From: an uncultured Pelagibacteraceae bacterium
GTDB lineage: Bacteria > Pseudomonadota > Alphaproteobacteria > Pelagibacterales > Pelagibacteraceae
Assembly (NCBI GenBank): GCA_902563555.1
Contig: CACEXM010000009.1
Span: forward strand, 1-43,550
Reading direction: 5' to 3'
Length of the DNA stretch: 43,550 nucleotides
A program made the translations under genes and the position numbers. Positions 1-7,785 of the stretch are shown here, piece after piece. The first letter of the stretch is position 1. Every line of letters begins with the position of its first letter. A model generated the notes under the pieces. The model was not told where the DNA came from. It was given only the letters and a program-made list of their open reading frames with translations, and searched no databases.

Positions 1-526
1 TACCACTTGCAGAAAAATAAGAATTAAATTTTAGAAGCTTTTCTGCAAATTTTTGGGATCCTGTGAAACAATGCATTAAAATTTTTAACTTTTCATTTTT
101 ATATTCATTTAATACTTCATATGTTTTTTCCTCGGCATTTCTTGAATGAATAATTAATGGTATATTTGCTTTTAATGCAGCTTTAATGTGTATCTTGAAA
201 CTTTCTATTTGTTTATCTCTATCGGAATTATCATAATAAAAATCAAGACCAGTTTCCCCTACTCCAATAATTTTTTTATTTTCATCTAAATTTTTTATAA
301 AAAAATCTGAGTTAACGTTATTTTTACCTGCTTCATGCGGATGTATGCCAATTGTACCAAATATAATTTCATCCTTATTTACAATTTCTTTTACTTTTGA
401 AAAGCTCTCAATTGATGTGGAGATTGTTAATAATTTTTTAACACCAATTTCTTTTGATCGCTGAATAACATTTTTTAAATCACTAAATAATTGCTCATGA
501 TCTAAATGACAATGTGAATCAATCAT
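1..526 (-). CDS. tatD: TatD family metal-dependent hydrolase/DNase, 3' part cut by window edge
   Basis: Reading leftward from an ATG at 526 gives 175 codons that run off the left edge. The start carries the DSHCHLD motif, with metal-binding His5 and His7. Further family residues follow: IHPHEAG near 61-67, the GETGLD glutamate at 91, IIHSR with His127, and the MHCFTG motif with His152. TatD proteins are two-metal TIM-barrel hydrolases with 3'-5' exonuclease activity, usually about 255-265 residues, so roughly one third is missing here. The start overlaps the end of metG by 8 bases, the usual alphaproteobacterial order metG-tatD, which suggests translational coupling. The family assignment is firm; the physiological substrate cannot be told from sequence. 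Confidence 0.95.
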   Translation of the reverse strand, partial: MIDSHCHLDHEQLFSDLKNVIQRSKEIGVKKLLTISTSIESFSKVKEIVNKDEIIFGTIGIHPHEAGKNNVNSDFFIKNLDENKKIIGVGETGLDFYYDNSDRDKQIESFKIHIKAALKANIPLIIHSRNAEEKTYEVLNEYKNEKLKILMHCFTGSQKFAEKLLKFNSYFSASG

Positions 527-2060
527 TTTCTTTTTCTATTTTATTAAATAGTATATCAATTTTATTAATAGTACTTCCTTTTTTTAAAAATTCATTATTT
601 TCGATTGTCCCAAAAACTACATCTTTTTCTTGAAGATTGAAAATCTTAAGTGCCTTAAGAGATGATTGTGGAATAATGGGATATAATAAAAAAGTTACTT
701 TTCTAACAATTTCAAGAGTTGTGTAAACTATTGTATTTAGCCTAATTTTATCATTCTTTTTTTTCCACGGCTCCTGATCATTAAAATATTTATTGGCTTC
801 AAATAACCGATTAACAATATAATCAATATAATAGTTAATATTTTGATTATCTATTTCAGATCTTAATTTGTTTAAATTTTGACTATATTTATCCAAAATT
901 TCTATATCATCATTCTCAAATTTAATTTTTTCTGGTACCTTGCTATCACAATTTTTAATAACAAAAGCAGATACGCGTTGACATAAATTACCAAAATTAT
1001 TGGCTAAATCACTGTTAATACAATCCTCTAATCTTTCTTGAGAAATATTCCCATCATTTCCAAATGAAACTTCTTTTATCAAATAATATCTTAAAGGATC
1101 CAATCCATATTGTTTTATAATTTCTAATGGATCCAATATATTTCCTTTTGATTTAGACATTTTTTCTTCATTAGATAATATCCATCCATGTCCATAAACT
1201 TTTTTTGGGGGGGTAATTTTTGCGGCTAATAAGAATGCAGGCCAATATATTGCATGAAATCTCAATATATCTTTTCCAATCAAGTGAACAGATGCTGGCC
1301 AAAATTTTTTAAATAACTCATCATCTTTATTGGGATAATTTAAAGCACTAATATAATTAGTTAGAGCATCTAACCATACATATATTACATGGTCATTATC
1401 ATTTGGGACTTTAATACCCCATGAAAAACTTTTTCTGCTCACTGACAGATCTTTTAATCCACTTTTAACAAAACTTATTACTTCATTTTTCCTTGACGAT
1501 GGTGAAATAAAGGCAGGATTCTTTTCGTAAAATTCTAATAATGGCTTTTCCCACTTAGATAATCTAAAAAAATAAGATTCCTCATCAACCCATTCAACAA
1601 GAGATTTAGATGATATGGCCACTTTTTTATTATCAAGATCCTCAATTTCGTCTTCATTGTAAAACGCTTCATCTGATACTGAATACCAACCAGAATATTT
1701 TGATAAGTAAATATCATCATTTTTTTTTAACTCTTCCCACAAATATTGAACAGATTTTTTATGTCGAGACTCAGTTGTTCTTATAAAATCATTATTTGTT
1801 AAGTTTAAAGTTTTTGACAAATTCTTAAATGTTTTGCTAATTTCATCGCAGAACTTCAGAGGTTCAACTCCTTTTTTTTCAGCAGCTCTTTGAATTTTTA
1901 AACCATGTTCGTCAGTGCCAGTTAAAAAATAGACCTTATATCCATCAATTCTTTTAAATCTAGCAAAAAAATCAGCAATTATACTTGAATAAGCATGTCC
2001 CATATGTGGTTTTGCAGAGGGATAATAAATCGGAGTAGTTATATAAAAATTCTTATCCAT
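519..2060 (-). CDS. metG: Methionyl-tRNA synthetase
   Basis: A 513-residue class I aminoacyl-tRNA synthetase that charges tRNA-Met with methionine in the cytoplasm. The HIGH-type signature is HMGH at residues 19-22 and the KMSKS loop is EEKMSKSKGN near 298-305. The connective peptide (around GWYSVSDEAFY) contains no cysteine knuckle, so this is the zinc-free form. The protein ends after the anticodon-binding helical domain and lacks the C-terminal dimerisation domain of the long form. It overlaps holB upstream by 8 bases and tatD downstream by 8 bases. A run of seven C followed by seven A (coding sense, 1200-1213) encodes part of a PPKK stretch, and the frame is intact through it. Confidence 0.98.
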   Translation of the reverse strand: MDKNFYITTPIYYPSAKPHMGHAYSSIIADFFARFKRIDGYKVYFLTGTDEHGLKIQRAAEKKGVEPLKFCDEISKTFKNLSKTLNLTNNDFIRTTESRHKKSVQYLWEELKKNDDIYLSKYSGWYSVSDEAFYNEDEIEDLDNKKVAISSKSLVEWVDEESYFFRLSKWEKPLLEFYEKNPAFISPSSRKNEVISFVKSGLKDLSVSRKSFSWGIKVPNDNDHVIYVWLDALTNYISALNYPNKDDELFKKFWPASVHLIGKDILRFHAIYWPAFLLAAKITPPKKVYGHGWILSNEEKMSKSKGNILDPLEIIKQYGLDPLRYYLIKEVSFGNDGNISQERLEDCINSDLANNFGNLCQRVSAFVIKNCDSKVPEKIKFENDDIEILDKYSQNLNKLRSEIDNQNINYYIDYIVNRLFEANKYFNDQEPWKKKNDKIRLNTIVYTTLEIVRKVTFLLYPIIPQSSLKALKIFNLQEKDVVFGTIENNEFLKKGSTINKIDILFNKIEKEND

Positions 2061-2973
2061 TTTGTAATTTATTATTTAACTCTATTAAAAAGGGATCTGC
2101 ATCAAGATTAAGCTTATTAACTTCATATAACTTCTTAGTAAAGTAATGATAATAATCTATATCTAAATTTTTGGTTTGCTCTTTTAATAAAAATTCTATT
2201 AGTTCATGGAAAATATATTTTAATTTGATTTCTTTTTTAAGAAAGTTATTATCTATTAAAATTCTTATAAAATCTTTTAAATCTAAATTTTTTAAATCTA
2301 TATTATTTTCAATTGAAAAATTAATTAGTTTATAAATATTTCCAGGTGAAAAATAATAGTTGATTAAATTTCGGTTTACAATTTTATAGACATCATTATC
2401 AAGTAGTTTATTGATCACGAATAAAGAGTCTTTGTTGGTTAATGAAATATCGAATTTAACAAATCTAGAGGTTAAAGTTGGTAATAGTTTTGTTTGATTT
2501 TGAATAAGAATAAAATAAACATTATTTTTTGGTTCTTCAATTTCTTTTAATAAAGCATTAATACTATTTATATTTAGATATTCACTATTGTCGAAAATAA
2601 TAAATCTAGGTCGATTGTTGAAACAAGATGTATTTAAATTTTTGATTAAAGATCTTATCTGAGAAATATCAATATCTTCCTTATCTGATTTTGTATCAAT
2701 CAAGAAAAAATTAGGACTAGAGCCATTTAAAATTAGCTTATAAGATTGGTTTCTATAATCAATTTTGTGAGAATATATATCATAAGCAAAGTCTTCTTTT
2801 TCTGAAAGAATAAAATTTATCATATGATATGCTAATGTACATTTACCTATTCCCTTTCGACCTTTTAATAAAATTTTATTTGGAAGTTTGTTTTTTTTGT
2901 ATAAGGATATAAGATTATTGAGCTCGCTTCCATGAATAAATAGTTCTAGTTGTGTCAAAGGAGTTAAACTCAT
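2053..2973 (-). CDS. holB: DNA polymerase III delta-prime subunit
   Basis: A 306-residue clamp-loader subunit of the DNA polymerase III holoenzyme. A P-loop-like GRKGIGKCTL lies at residues 38-47. The Walker B region is degenerate (IIFDNSEY), and it is followed by the ALLKEIEEP helix and the LPTLTSRF segment typical of delta-prime. No cysteine zinc module follows the P-loop, unlike E. coli HolB. The C-terminal collar domain is poorly conserved, as usual. The gene sits between tmk (4-base ATGA overlap) and metG (8-base overlap), the classic tmk-holB-metG-tatD order, which supports HolB over the gamma/tau subunit DnaX. Confidence 0.93.
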   Translation of the reverse strand: MSLTPLTQLELFIHGSELNNLISLYKKNKLPNKILLKGRKGIGKCTLAYHMINFILSEKEDFAYDIYSHKIDYRNQSYKLILNGSSPNFFLIDTKSDKEDIDISQIRSLIKNLNTSCFNNRPRFIIFDNSEYLNINSINALLKEIEEPKNNVYFILIQNQTKLLPTLTSRFVKFDISLTNKDSLFVINKLLDNDVYKIVNRNLINYYFSPGNIYKLINFSIENNIDLKNLDLKDFIRILIDNNFLKKEIKLKYIFHELIEFLLKEQTKNLDIDYYHYFTKKLYEVNKLNLDADPFLIELNNKLQNG

Positions 2974-3587
2974 TTAATAAGCTCATTAATTTTTGCTAAA
3001 ATAATATCTTTATTAAATTTTATATCTAAATTTGAATTAATAATCTTATATTTATTTGGTTCTTTTTTCGCTAATGTTAAAAAACCCTTTTGCACTTTTT
3101 TATAGAATTTAACACTAAATGTGTCGTATCTATTTAATTTATTTCTTTTTTTTAATCTTTGAAGCATATTTGTTTCGTTAACAACATTTAAAAAAGTAAA
3201 ATCAATTTTAAAATCATTTAGAATAACGCTATGAATCTTTTTTATTAGATTTAAGTCAACACCCATCCCAAAATGTTGATAAGCTATTGTAGAGTCAGTG
3301 AATCTATCTATGAGTATAATTTTTTTTTTATGAAATTTTTTTAATTCTTTTATATTTTCACTTCTCGAGGCTGAATATAAAAATAAATCAGTATTTTGAT
3401 TAAAATTTGATTTTTTATTAAGAATTAATTTTCTAATAATCTCTGAATTTTTACTACCACCAGGTTCCCTTAAATATATATATGGAATCTTTTTTTTTTT
3501 TAAAAATTTACATACATTTTTAATATGAAGAGATTTTCCACTGCATTCAATACCCTCAAAAGCAAATACAGGCTTATTAGACATCAC
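2970..3587 (-). CDS. tmk: Thymidylate kinase
   Basis: Phosphorylates dTMP to dTDP for DNA synthesis. The 205-residue protein has the P-loop GIECSGKS at 12-19, the REPGGSKNSE substrate motif and the IDRFTDSTIAYQ segment (DR motif) of bacterial TMPKs. Length is normal for the family. The first two codons are both ATG, so the start could be 3587 or 3584; the difference is one residue. It overlaps dacC by about 11 bases and holB by 4 bases, so it should be co-transcribed with them. Confidence is high from motifs plus context. Confidence 0.96.
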   Translation of the reverse strand: MMSNKPVFAFEGIECSGKSLHIKNVCKFLKKKKIPYIYLREPGGSKNSEIIRKLILNKKSNFNQNTDLFLYSASRSENIKELKKFHKKKIILIDRFTDSTIAYQHFGMGVDLNLIKKIHSVILNDFKIDFTFLNVVNETNMLQRLKKRNKLNRYDTFSVKFYKKVQKGFLTLAKKEPNKYKIINSNLDIKFNKDIILAKINELIK

Positions 3588-4728
3588 CCCAAATCAAATA
3601 ATTAATAGACTTCACAAGTCTTGAAAATATATTAACTTTTTTAACATCATCAGTTGCTAGCAAATCATATTCTCCAATTATATTTTCATTATAAGAAATA
3701 TTTAATTTTCCAATGATTTGATCTTTTTTAATAGGAGCTTCAACTGGACCCATGTAATTAATTGATACTTTTAGCAATCTTTTTTGTGCTTTTTTAACAG
3801 TTTTATATATGTCCTCATTTACATATACATTTACTTGTTTTTCTTTTCCCAACCATACATCAACTTTGTCTAAAGATTTTTTTGCTTTAGCTATTTCGAT
3901 GAGATCAAAATTTGTAATACCATAAGTTAACAATTTAGTGCTCTCTTTAGATCTACTTTTCTTAGTTTCAAATCCACTCCCAACGGCTATTAATCTTCGT
4001 CCATTTTTTTTTAATGATGAGGCTAGAGAATATTTTTCAACGGCTAAATACCCAGTTTTGATACCATCCGCTCCAAGGTTTTTATAAAGAAGTGGATTGC
4101 GATTTCCTTGAGTTATGGGGTCACCACCTGTCCTATCCCAAGTAAACTCTGTCTCACTGAACAATTTATAATACTCAGGGTATTCTTTGATAAGGTAATT
4201 AGACATTATAAGAATATCCCTTACGGTCGAATAATTGTCTGGATCATTAATACCTGATGAATTAGTAAAATTTGTATTTTCCATACCTAATTCTTTTGCT
4301 TTCATTGTCATAAGAATTGCAAATTCCTCTTCGGTTCCCGCAATACCTTCAGCTAAAGCAATACATGCGTCGTTTCCAGAAGCAACAATAATTCCTCTAA
4401 GTAAATTTTCTACAGTAACTTCATCACCAACCATTATAAACATTGAAGAGTATCCAGCAGTAGATAATCTCCATGCTTTTTCTGATATTATAAATTTATC
4501 CTCTAAACTTAAATCACCAGACTTAATTAAATCAAACGCAATTATAGATGTCATAATTTTAGTCATTGAAGCCGGATAAATTGATCTGTCAGGATCTTTT
4601 TCATAAAGTATCTCACCAGACAAAAAATCTTGTAAAATAGCAGTTCTAGCCTTTATTTGTATATTTGCATTTAAGTAAGTCGAGAGAAATAAGACTGTTA
4701 AATTGATTATAAAGATCTTCTTAAACAT
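3577..4728 (-). CDS. dacC: D-alanyl-D-alanine carboxypeptidase (PBP5/6 type, peptidase S11)
   Basis: A periplasmic penicillin-binding protein that trims the terminal D-Ala from peptidoglycan stem peptides. The N-terminus is a signal peptide ending near ANIQIKA. The three catalytic motifs are present: SMTK (Ser54, Lys57), SGN at 117-119 and KTG at 224-226. A C-terminal beta domain follows, ending in a segment (LVKSINYLIWGDV) that could act as an amphipathic membrane anchor. Length (383 residues) is typical. The gene lies in a cell-wall run with mltB and an RlpA-like gene upstream and overlaps both neighbours (8 and 11 bases). Whether it is best called dacA, dacC or dacF cannot be decided from sequence. 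Confidence 0.93.
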   Translation of the reverse strand: MFKKIFIINLTVLFLSTYLNANIQIKARTAILQDFLSGEILYEKDPDRSIYPASMTKIMTSIIAFDLIKSGDLSLEDKFIISEKAWRLSTAGYSSMFIMVGDEVTVENLLRGIIVASGNDACIALAEGIAGTEEEFAILMTMKAKELGMENTNFTNSSGINDPDNYSTVRDILIMSNYLIKEYPEYYKLFSETEFTWDRTGGDPITQGNRNPLLYKNLGADGIKTGYLAVEKYSLASSLKKNGRRLIAVGSGFETKKSRSKESTKLLTYGITNFDLIEIAKAKKSLDKVDVWLGKEKQVNVYVNEDIYKTVKKAQKRLLKVSINYMGPVEAPIKKDQIIGKLNISYNENIIGEYDLLATDDVKKVNIFSRLVKSINYLIWGDV

Positions 4729-5467
4729 TATTTAATATTTCTAAATTTTCAAAATTCATTGGACTAAGTTTTTCATAAGTCTCTTTTAAACTTTTTATAT
4801 CATTAAAGGGGCCTATTAGAACTCTAAATTTTGTTTTAGAAAGTTGTTGTATTCTAGAATTTTTTATATTTGTTTCATTTTTAATTCGTGAAATCATCAT
4901 CTTTGCTGAACTTTTATAATAAAAGTCAGCTAGTTTTATTGAATAAGAAAATTTAAGCTTAGTATTCCTCTTTTTCTTTTTAGGTTTCGAATTTAGATCT
5001 TTTATTTGAATACCATCAATGGGAGCCTTTTCAGCAACTTTTTTTTCCTCTTCGAAGGTCTTACTTTTTTTTGCAATAAAAGTAGAATTTCTTGAGACCA
5101 ATGCTATTTCCAATAATGGTTCATTAAAGTCAAGATCCAAATCTTCGGCTATTCTTTTAGATATAACAGAATTATAAAAATCTGAAAATTTTTGATTATT
5201 AGATTTCACTTCTGCAATCAAAGACTTATCGTTTTTTGGGTTAGTAATCTTAACAGTTGATTTTCTTTTCAACGATTTATGATAAATCATTAATGATCTA
5301 TCATCCAATTTTTTTATTTTATTTAAGCTTTCATCATAAATTAAAGCAAATCCACTATTAGAGTATTTCTTTTCTAATTTTATCTCATTCTTATTCAGTT
5401 CATTAGGTATTTGAACACAACTTATCAAAAAAAAAGAGAATAATATAACTAAAATTTTATAATTCAT
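4721..5467 (-). CDS. rlpA: RlpA-like lipoprotein with SPOR domain, degenerate catalytic barrel
   Basis: A 248-residue predicted lipoprotein with lipobox LISC at residues 14-17. The N-terminal half retains the RlpA double-psi barrel layout: GFALIYDE, then VKITNPKNDKSLIAEVKS, then the ISKRIAEDLDL helix. The conserved NDRGPF-type segment carrying the catalytic aspartate of RlpA lytic transglycosylases is not recognisable. After a lysine-rich linker (near 160-172), the last about 75 residues (FSYSIKLADFYYKSSA to LRVLIGPF-like region and final strand) look like a SPOR peptidoglycan-binding domain. It lies between mltB and dacC, overlapping both. Probably a structural or division-site wall protein rather than an active enzyme; that last point is inference. 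Confidence 0.75.
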   Translation of the reverse strand: MNYKILVILFSFFLISCVQIPNELNKNEIKLEKKYSNSGFALIYDESLNKIKKLDDRSLMIYHKSLKRKSTVKITNPKNDKSLIAEVKSNNQKFSDFYNSVISKRIAEDLDLDFNEPLLEIALVSRNSTFIAKKSKTFEEEKKVAEKAPIDGIQIKDLNSKPKKKKRNTKLKFSYSIKLADFYYKSSAKMMISRIKNETNIKNSRIQQLSKTKFRVLIGPFNDIKSLKETYEKLSPMNFENLEILNNV

Positions 5468-6458
5468 TTTTAAATTTATCTTTTAAAGTACAAACAGCTA
5501 AAGCAAATCTTAGGGATCTGTTCCATTGAAGAATTATTTCATAATTATCAAATACAACATAAGCAGGATCTAGAGTATCAGCCCCTGGAATAATATCTTT
5601 ATCAGGAGTGATTATTGCAACATTATAGTTAGATTTTAAAAAACTTAATTCATCATAATTTTCTATATATTTTCTAAAAAAACTTAATTTTTTTTTATTA
5701 TTAAGTTTTTTAGCAGATACATTTAAATATTTTTTTGGTGTGTTTTTTTTTAGATCTATCTTGTAAAAGCAAGGGGAATTTTTTTTCCAACCAATTTTTT
5801 TAAGATAGTTTGCTGCTGAAGCATAAGCATCTTGAGAATTTTTTAAATTTATTTGATTATCAGTATTAAAATCAATAGCGTGATTTTTTATAGTTGAGGG
5901 CATAAACTGAAAAAAACCAAATGCTCCTGCCCATGAACCATATAAAGATTTATAATCTATTTTATTTTCATCTATTAACTTAAGTAATATTAGAAGTTCT
6001 TTAGTAAAAAACTCAGATCTTCTTTTGTCGTAACTCAATGTCGCTAATGAAGAAATAATATCCATTTTGCCAACATAGGTTCCATAATTTGTTTCTATTC
6101 CCATTAATGATAATAAAAGTTCTTTTTCGATTTCGAACTTATTTTCAACAACGTTAATTAACTCTCTATGATTTGAATAAAAGTTAACGCCTTTACTTAA
6201 TTTTTTAGAAGACGCTCTTTTTGAAATATAGGTGTTGGTATCTTCATAAAATTCAGGCTGATATCTATCGTATTTTATTACATTGGATAAAAACTTAGCA
6301 TCAGTCATTACAAGATCAAAAGTTTGCTCAGAAATATTATTGGCTAAGGCTCTTTGTTTAAAATTTTTTTTCCAATTTTCAAAACTTTGAATTTCATTAG
6401 CAAAGGAATTAGAATGAAAAAAAAATGCAATAAAAAGAAAAAACTTAATTTTGTTCAT
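5457..6458 (-). CDS. mltB: Membrane-associated/periplasmic lytic murein transglycosylase B
   Basis: Cleaves the glycan backbone of peptidoglycan to leave 1,6-anhydro-MurNAc ends (glycoside hydrolase family 103). The 333-residue protein starts with a Sec signal peptide (cleavage likely after SNSFA at 20). The catalytic glutamate is Glu122 in the GIETNYG motif, followed by the SWAGAFGFFQFMPST motif that lines the active site. No lipobox cysteine is seen, so it is probably soluble in the periplasm. It overlaps rarD by 14 bases and the RlpA-like gene by 11. In other bacteria mltB and rlpA are also often adjacent, which supports both calls. Confidence 0.94.
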   Translation of the reverse strand: MNKIKFFLFIAFFFHSNSFANEIQSFENWKKNFKQRALANNISEQTFDLVMTDAKFLSNVIKYDRYQPEFYEDTNTYISKRASSKKLSKGVNFYSNHRELINVVENKFEIEKELLLSLMGIETNYGTYVGKMDIISSLATLSYDKRRSEFFTKELLILLKLIDENKIDYKSLYGSWAGAFGFFQFMPSTIKNHAIDFNTDNQINLKNSQDAYASAANYLKKIGWKKNSPCFYKIDLKKNTPKKYLNVSAKKLNNKKKLSFFRKYIENYDELSFLKSNYNVAIITPDKDIIPGADTLDPAYVVFDNYEIILQWNRSLRFALAVCTLKDKFKNEL

Positions 6459-7323
6459 ATAAATCGTTTAGATATATAATTACAGCAATCCAAATGATAA
6501 TAAAACTTAGAAATTTCACTAATGAAAAATCCTCCCCATAATAAAAATAACCTAAAATGAACTGTAAAGTTGGGGTGATATAAAAAATCATTCCAGTTGG
6601 ACCCAAACCAATTAACTCAACACCTCTTACATATAGGAACAAAGGAATCACAGTCATTGGACCAGCTAAAAGTAGATACAGACTTAGTCCTGGGTTATTT
6701 AAACTAAAATCATTAAAATCATTGTTTGCAATAATATAAAATGCAACAAGGGCAAATGGGAAAATATATAAGCTTTCAATTAATAATCCTATATCAGTAT
6801 CTATTTCAATTTTTTTTCTTACTAAATTATAAAATGCCCAACTAAAAGCTACGATAAGACCAACCCAAGGTAAAGATTTAAGATTAAATAAGATTAATAT
6901 TATAATTGATATTAAAACTAAAAGAATTGAGAAAATTCTTTTTTTATTAAGTTTTTCTTTAAAAAAAATATATCCTAATAGAACACTGATTATTGGCATA
7001 ATAAAATATCCGAAACTTGCATCTATAATTCTTTCTGAGGCTACGGCATAAATCCATATAGACCAATTAACAAAAATTAAAAAACCAGATACAAATAATG
7101 CAATTAGTTTTTTTCTATCTTTTATTTCTTTTATGAGTATTTGCCATTTAGACAAAAAAGTTGTGGTAAAAACTAACAAGATTGCAGTCCATAAACATCT
7201 ATGCACAACTAATTCAGTATGACCGATAAAGGAAACCGACTCAAAATATATAACCCCAATAAATCCCCACCAAAATGAACCTAGTGAAGTTAAAATTAAA
7301 CCTTTATTAAAATCATTTTTCAT
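6445..7323 (-). CDS. rarD: RarD-type EamA family transporter (10 TM)
   Basis: A 292-residue integral membrane protein with about ten hydrophobic helices in two EamA-like halves. The start, with FWWGFIGVIYFESVSFIGH and ELVVHRCLW, matches the RarD subfamily, in which a short conserved HR(x)W segment follows the first helix. RarD proteins are drug/metabolite-superfamily permeases whose natural substrates are mostly unknown; the name comes from chloramphenicol sensitivity phenotypes. It is the first gene of the overlapping chain running to tatD. A plausible initiation region lies in the about 80 bases before tRNA-Ser. Confidence 0.85.
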   Translation of the reverse strand: MKNDFNKGLILTSLGSFWWGFIGVIYFESVSFIGHTELVVHRCLWTAILLVFTTTFLSKWQILIKEIKDRKKLIALFVSGFLIFVNWSIWIYAVASERIIDASFGYFIMPIISVLLGYIFFKEKLNKKRIFSILLVLISIIILILFNLKSLPWVGLIVAFSWAFYNLVRKKIEIDTDIGLLIESLYIFPFALVAFYIIANNDFNDFSLNNPGLSLYLLLAGPMTVIPLFLYVRGVELIGLGPTGMIFYITPTLQFILGYFYYGEDFSLVKFLSFIIIWIAVIIYLNDLYEQN

Positions 7324-7367
7324 ACAAATTAAATGAACAAAATATCAAGACTAATTAGACTATTTTA

Positions 7368-7396
7368 TTGTTGAATTAAATATTTTTAATTATAAA
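7368..7396 (+). promoter_or_regulatory. Candidate sigma-70 promoter for tRNA-Ser
   Basis: TTGTTG at 7368-7373 and TATAAA at 7391-7396 are separated by 17 bases. The -10 box ends 11 bases before the mature tRNA 5' end at 7408, the expected distance for a short leader. In AT-rich DNA such boxes also occur by chance, so this is a positional argument. Confidence 0.4.
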
Positions 7397-7407
7397 AGCT
7401 TCTACAC

Positions 7408-7497
7408 GGAGAGATGGCTGAGTGGTTGAAAGCACCGGTCTTGAAAACCGGCAAAGGGGCAACTCTTTCCTGGGTTCGAATCCCAGTCTCTCCGCCA
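7408..7497 (+). tRNA. tRNA-Ser, anticodon UGA
   Basis: A 90-base class II tRNA. The acceptor stem GGAGAGA (7408-7414) pairs with TCTCTCC (7487-7493), followed by discriminator G and an encoded CCA (7495-7497). The anticodon stem CCGGT/ACCGG encloses the loop CTTGAAA, with anticodon TGA at 7442-7444. The long variable arm (around AAAGGGGCAACTCTTT) and the T loop GTTCGAATC are present. It reads UCA and, through wobble, other UCN serine codons. Confidence 0.98.
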
Positions 7498-7505
7498 TAA
7501 ATTTA

Positions 7506-7763
7506 TTAATATTTAAAATTTTTAAATAAATTATTAATTTTATTATCCTCAAATTCTATGTTGGTTTTTAAACCATTATAAAAATTGTATAGATTGTTGT
7601 CATCTATTTCTAAGAGCTTTATTAATTCATTTAAATCTTCAACATTTAATTGATCTAAGTATTTATTGGTGAAAGCTCCTAAAAGTTTATCCATTTCTTT
7701 GGTGCCGCGATAATTTGATCTGTATATAATTTTTTTTTTTATTTGTTCTATATCAGCGGTCAT
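7506..7763 (-). CDS. sdhE: SdhE, FAD assembly factor for succinate dehydrogenase
   Basis: An 85-residue protein of the SdhE/SDHAF2 (DUF339) family, which promotes covalent flavinylation of the succinate dehydrogenase flavoprotein subunit. The family signature RGxxExD is present as RGTKEMD at residues 19-25, followed by the helical segment with YLDQL, LLEIDDNNLYNF. It is divergent from recG with only 22 bases between the two start codons, an arrangement I recall from other alphaproteobacteria. Confidence 0.9.
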   Translation of the reverse strand: MTADIEQIKKKIIYRSNYRGTKEMDKLLGAFTNKYLDQLNVEDLNELIKLLEIDDNNLYNFYNGLKTNIEFEDNKINNLFKNFKY

Positions 7764-7769
7764 AATAAG

Positions 7770-7780
7770 AATATAATATT
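7770..7780. promoter_or_regulatory. Symmetric -10-like element between sdhE and recG
   Basis: AATATAATATT is a perfect 11-base palindrome around a central A. It supplies TATAAT on the plus strand (7772-7777) and TATTAT on the minus strand. It sits 8 bases before the recG ATG and about 9 bases before the sdhE ATG, so a start of transcription from it would give almost no 5' leader for either gene. Confidence 0.35.
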
Positions 7781-7785
7781 AGTTT

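Noticed and set aside
4235..4579. 114-codon open frame antisense to dacC
   Set aside because: The opposite strand carries conserved PBP motifs including SGN; shadow frame.
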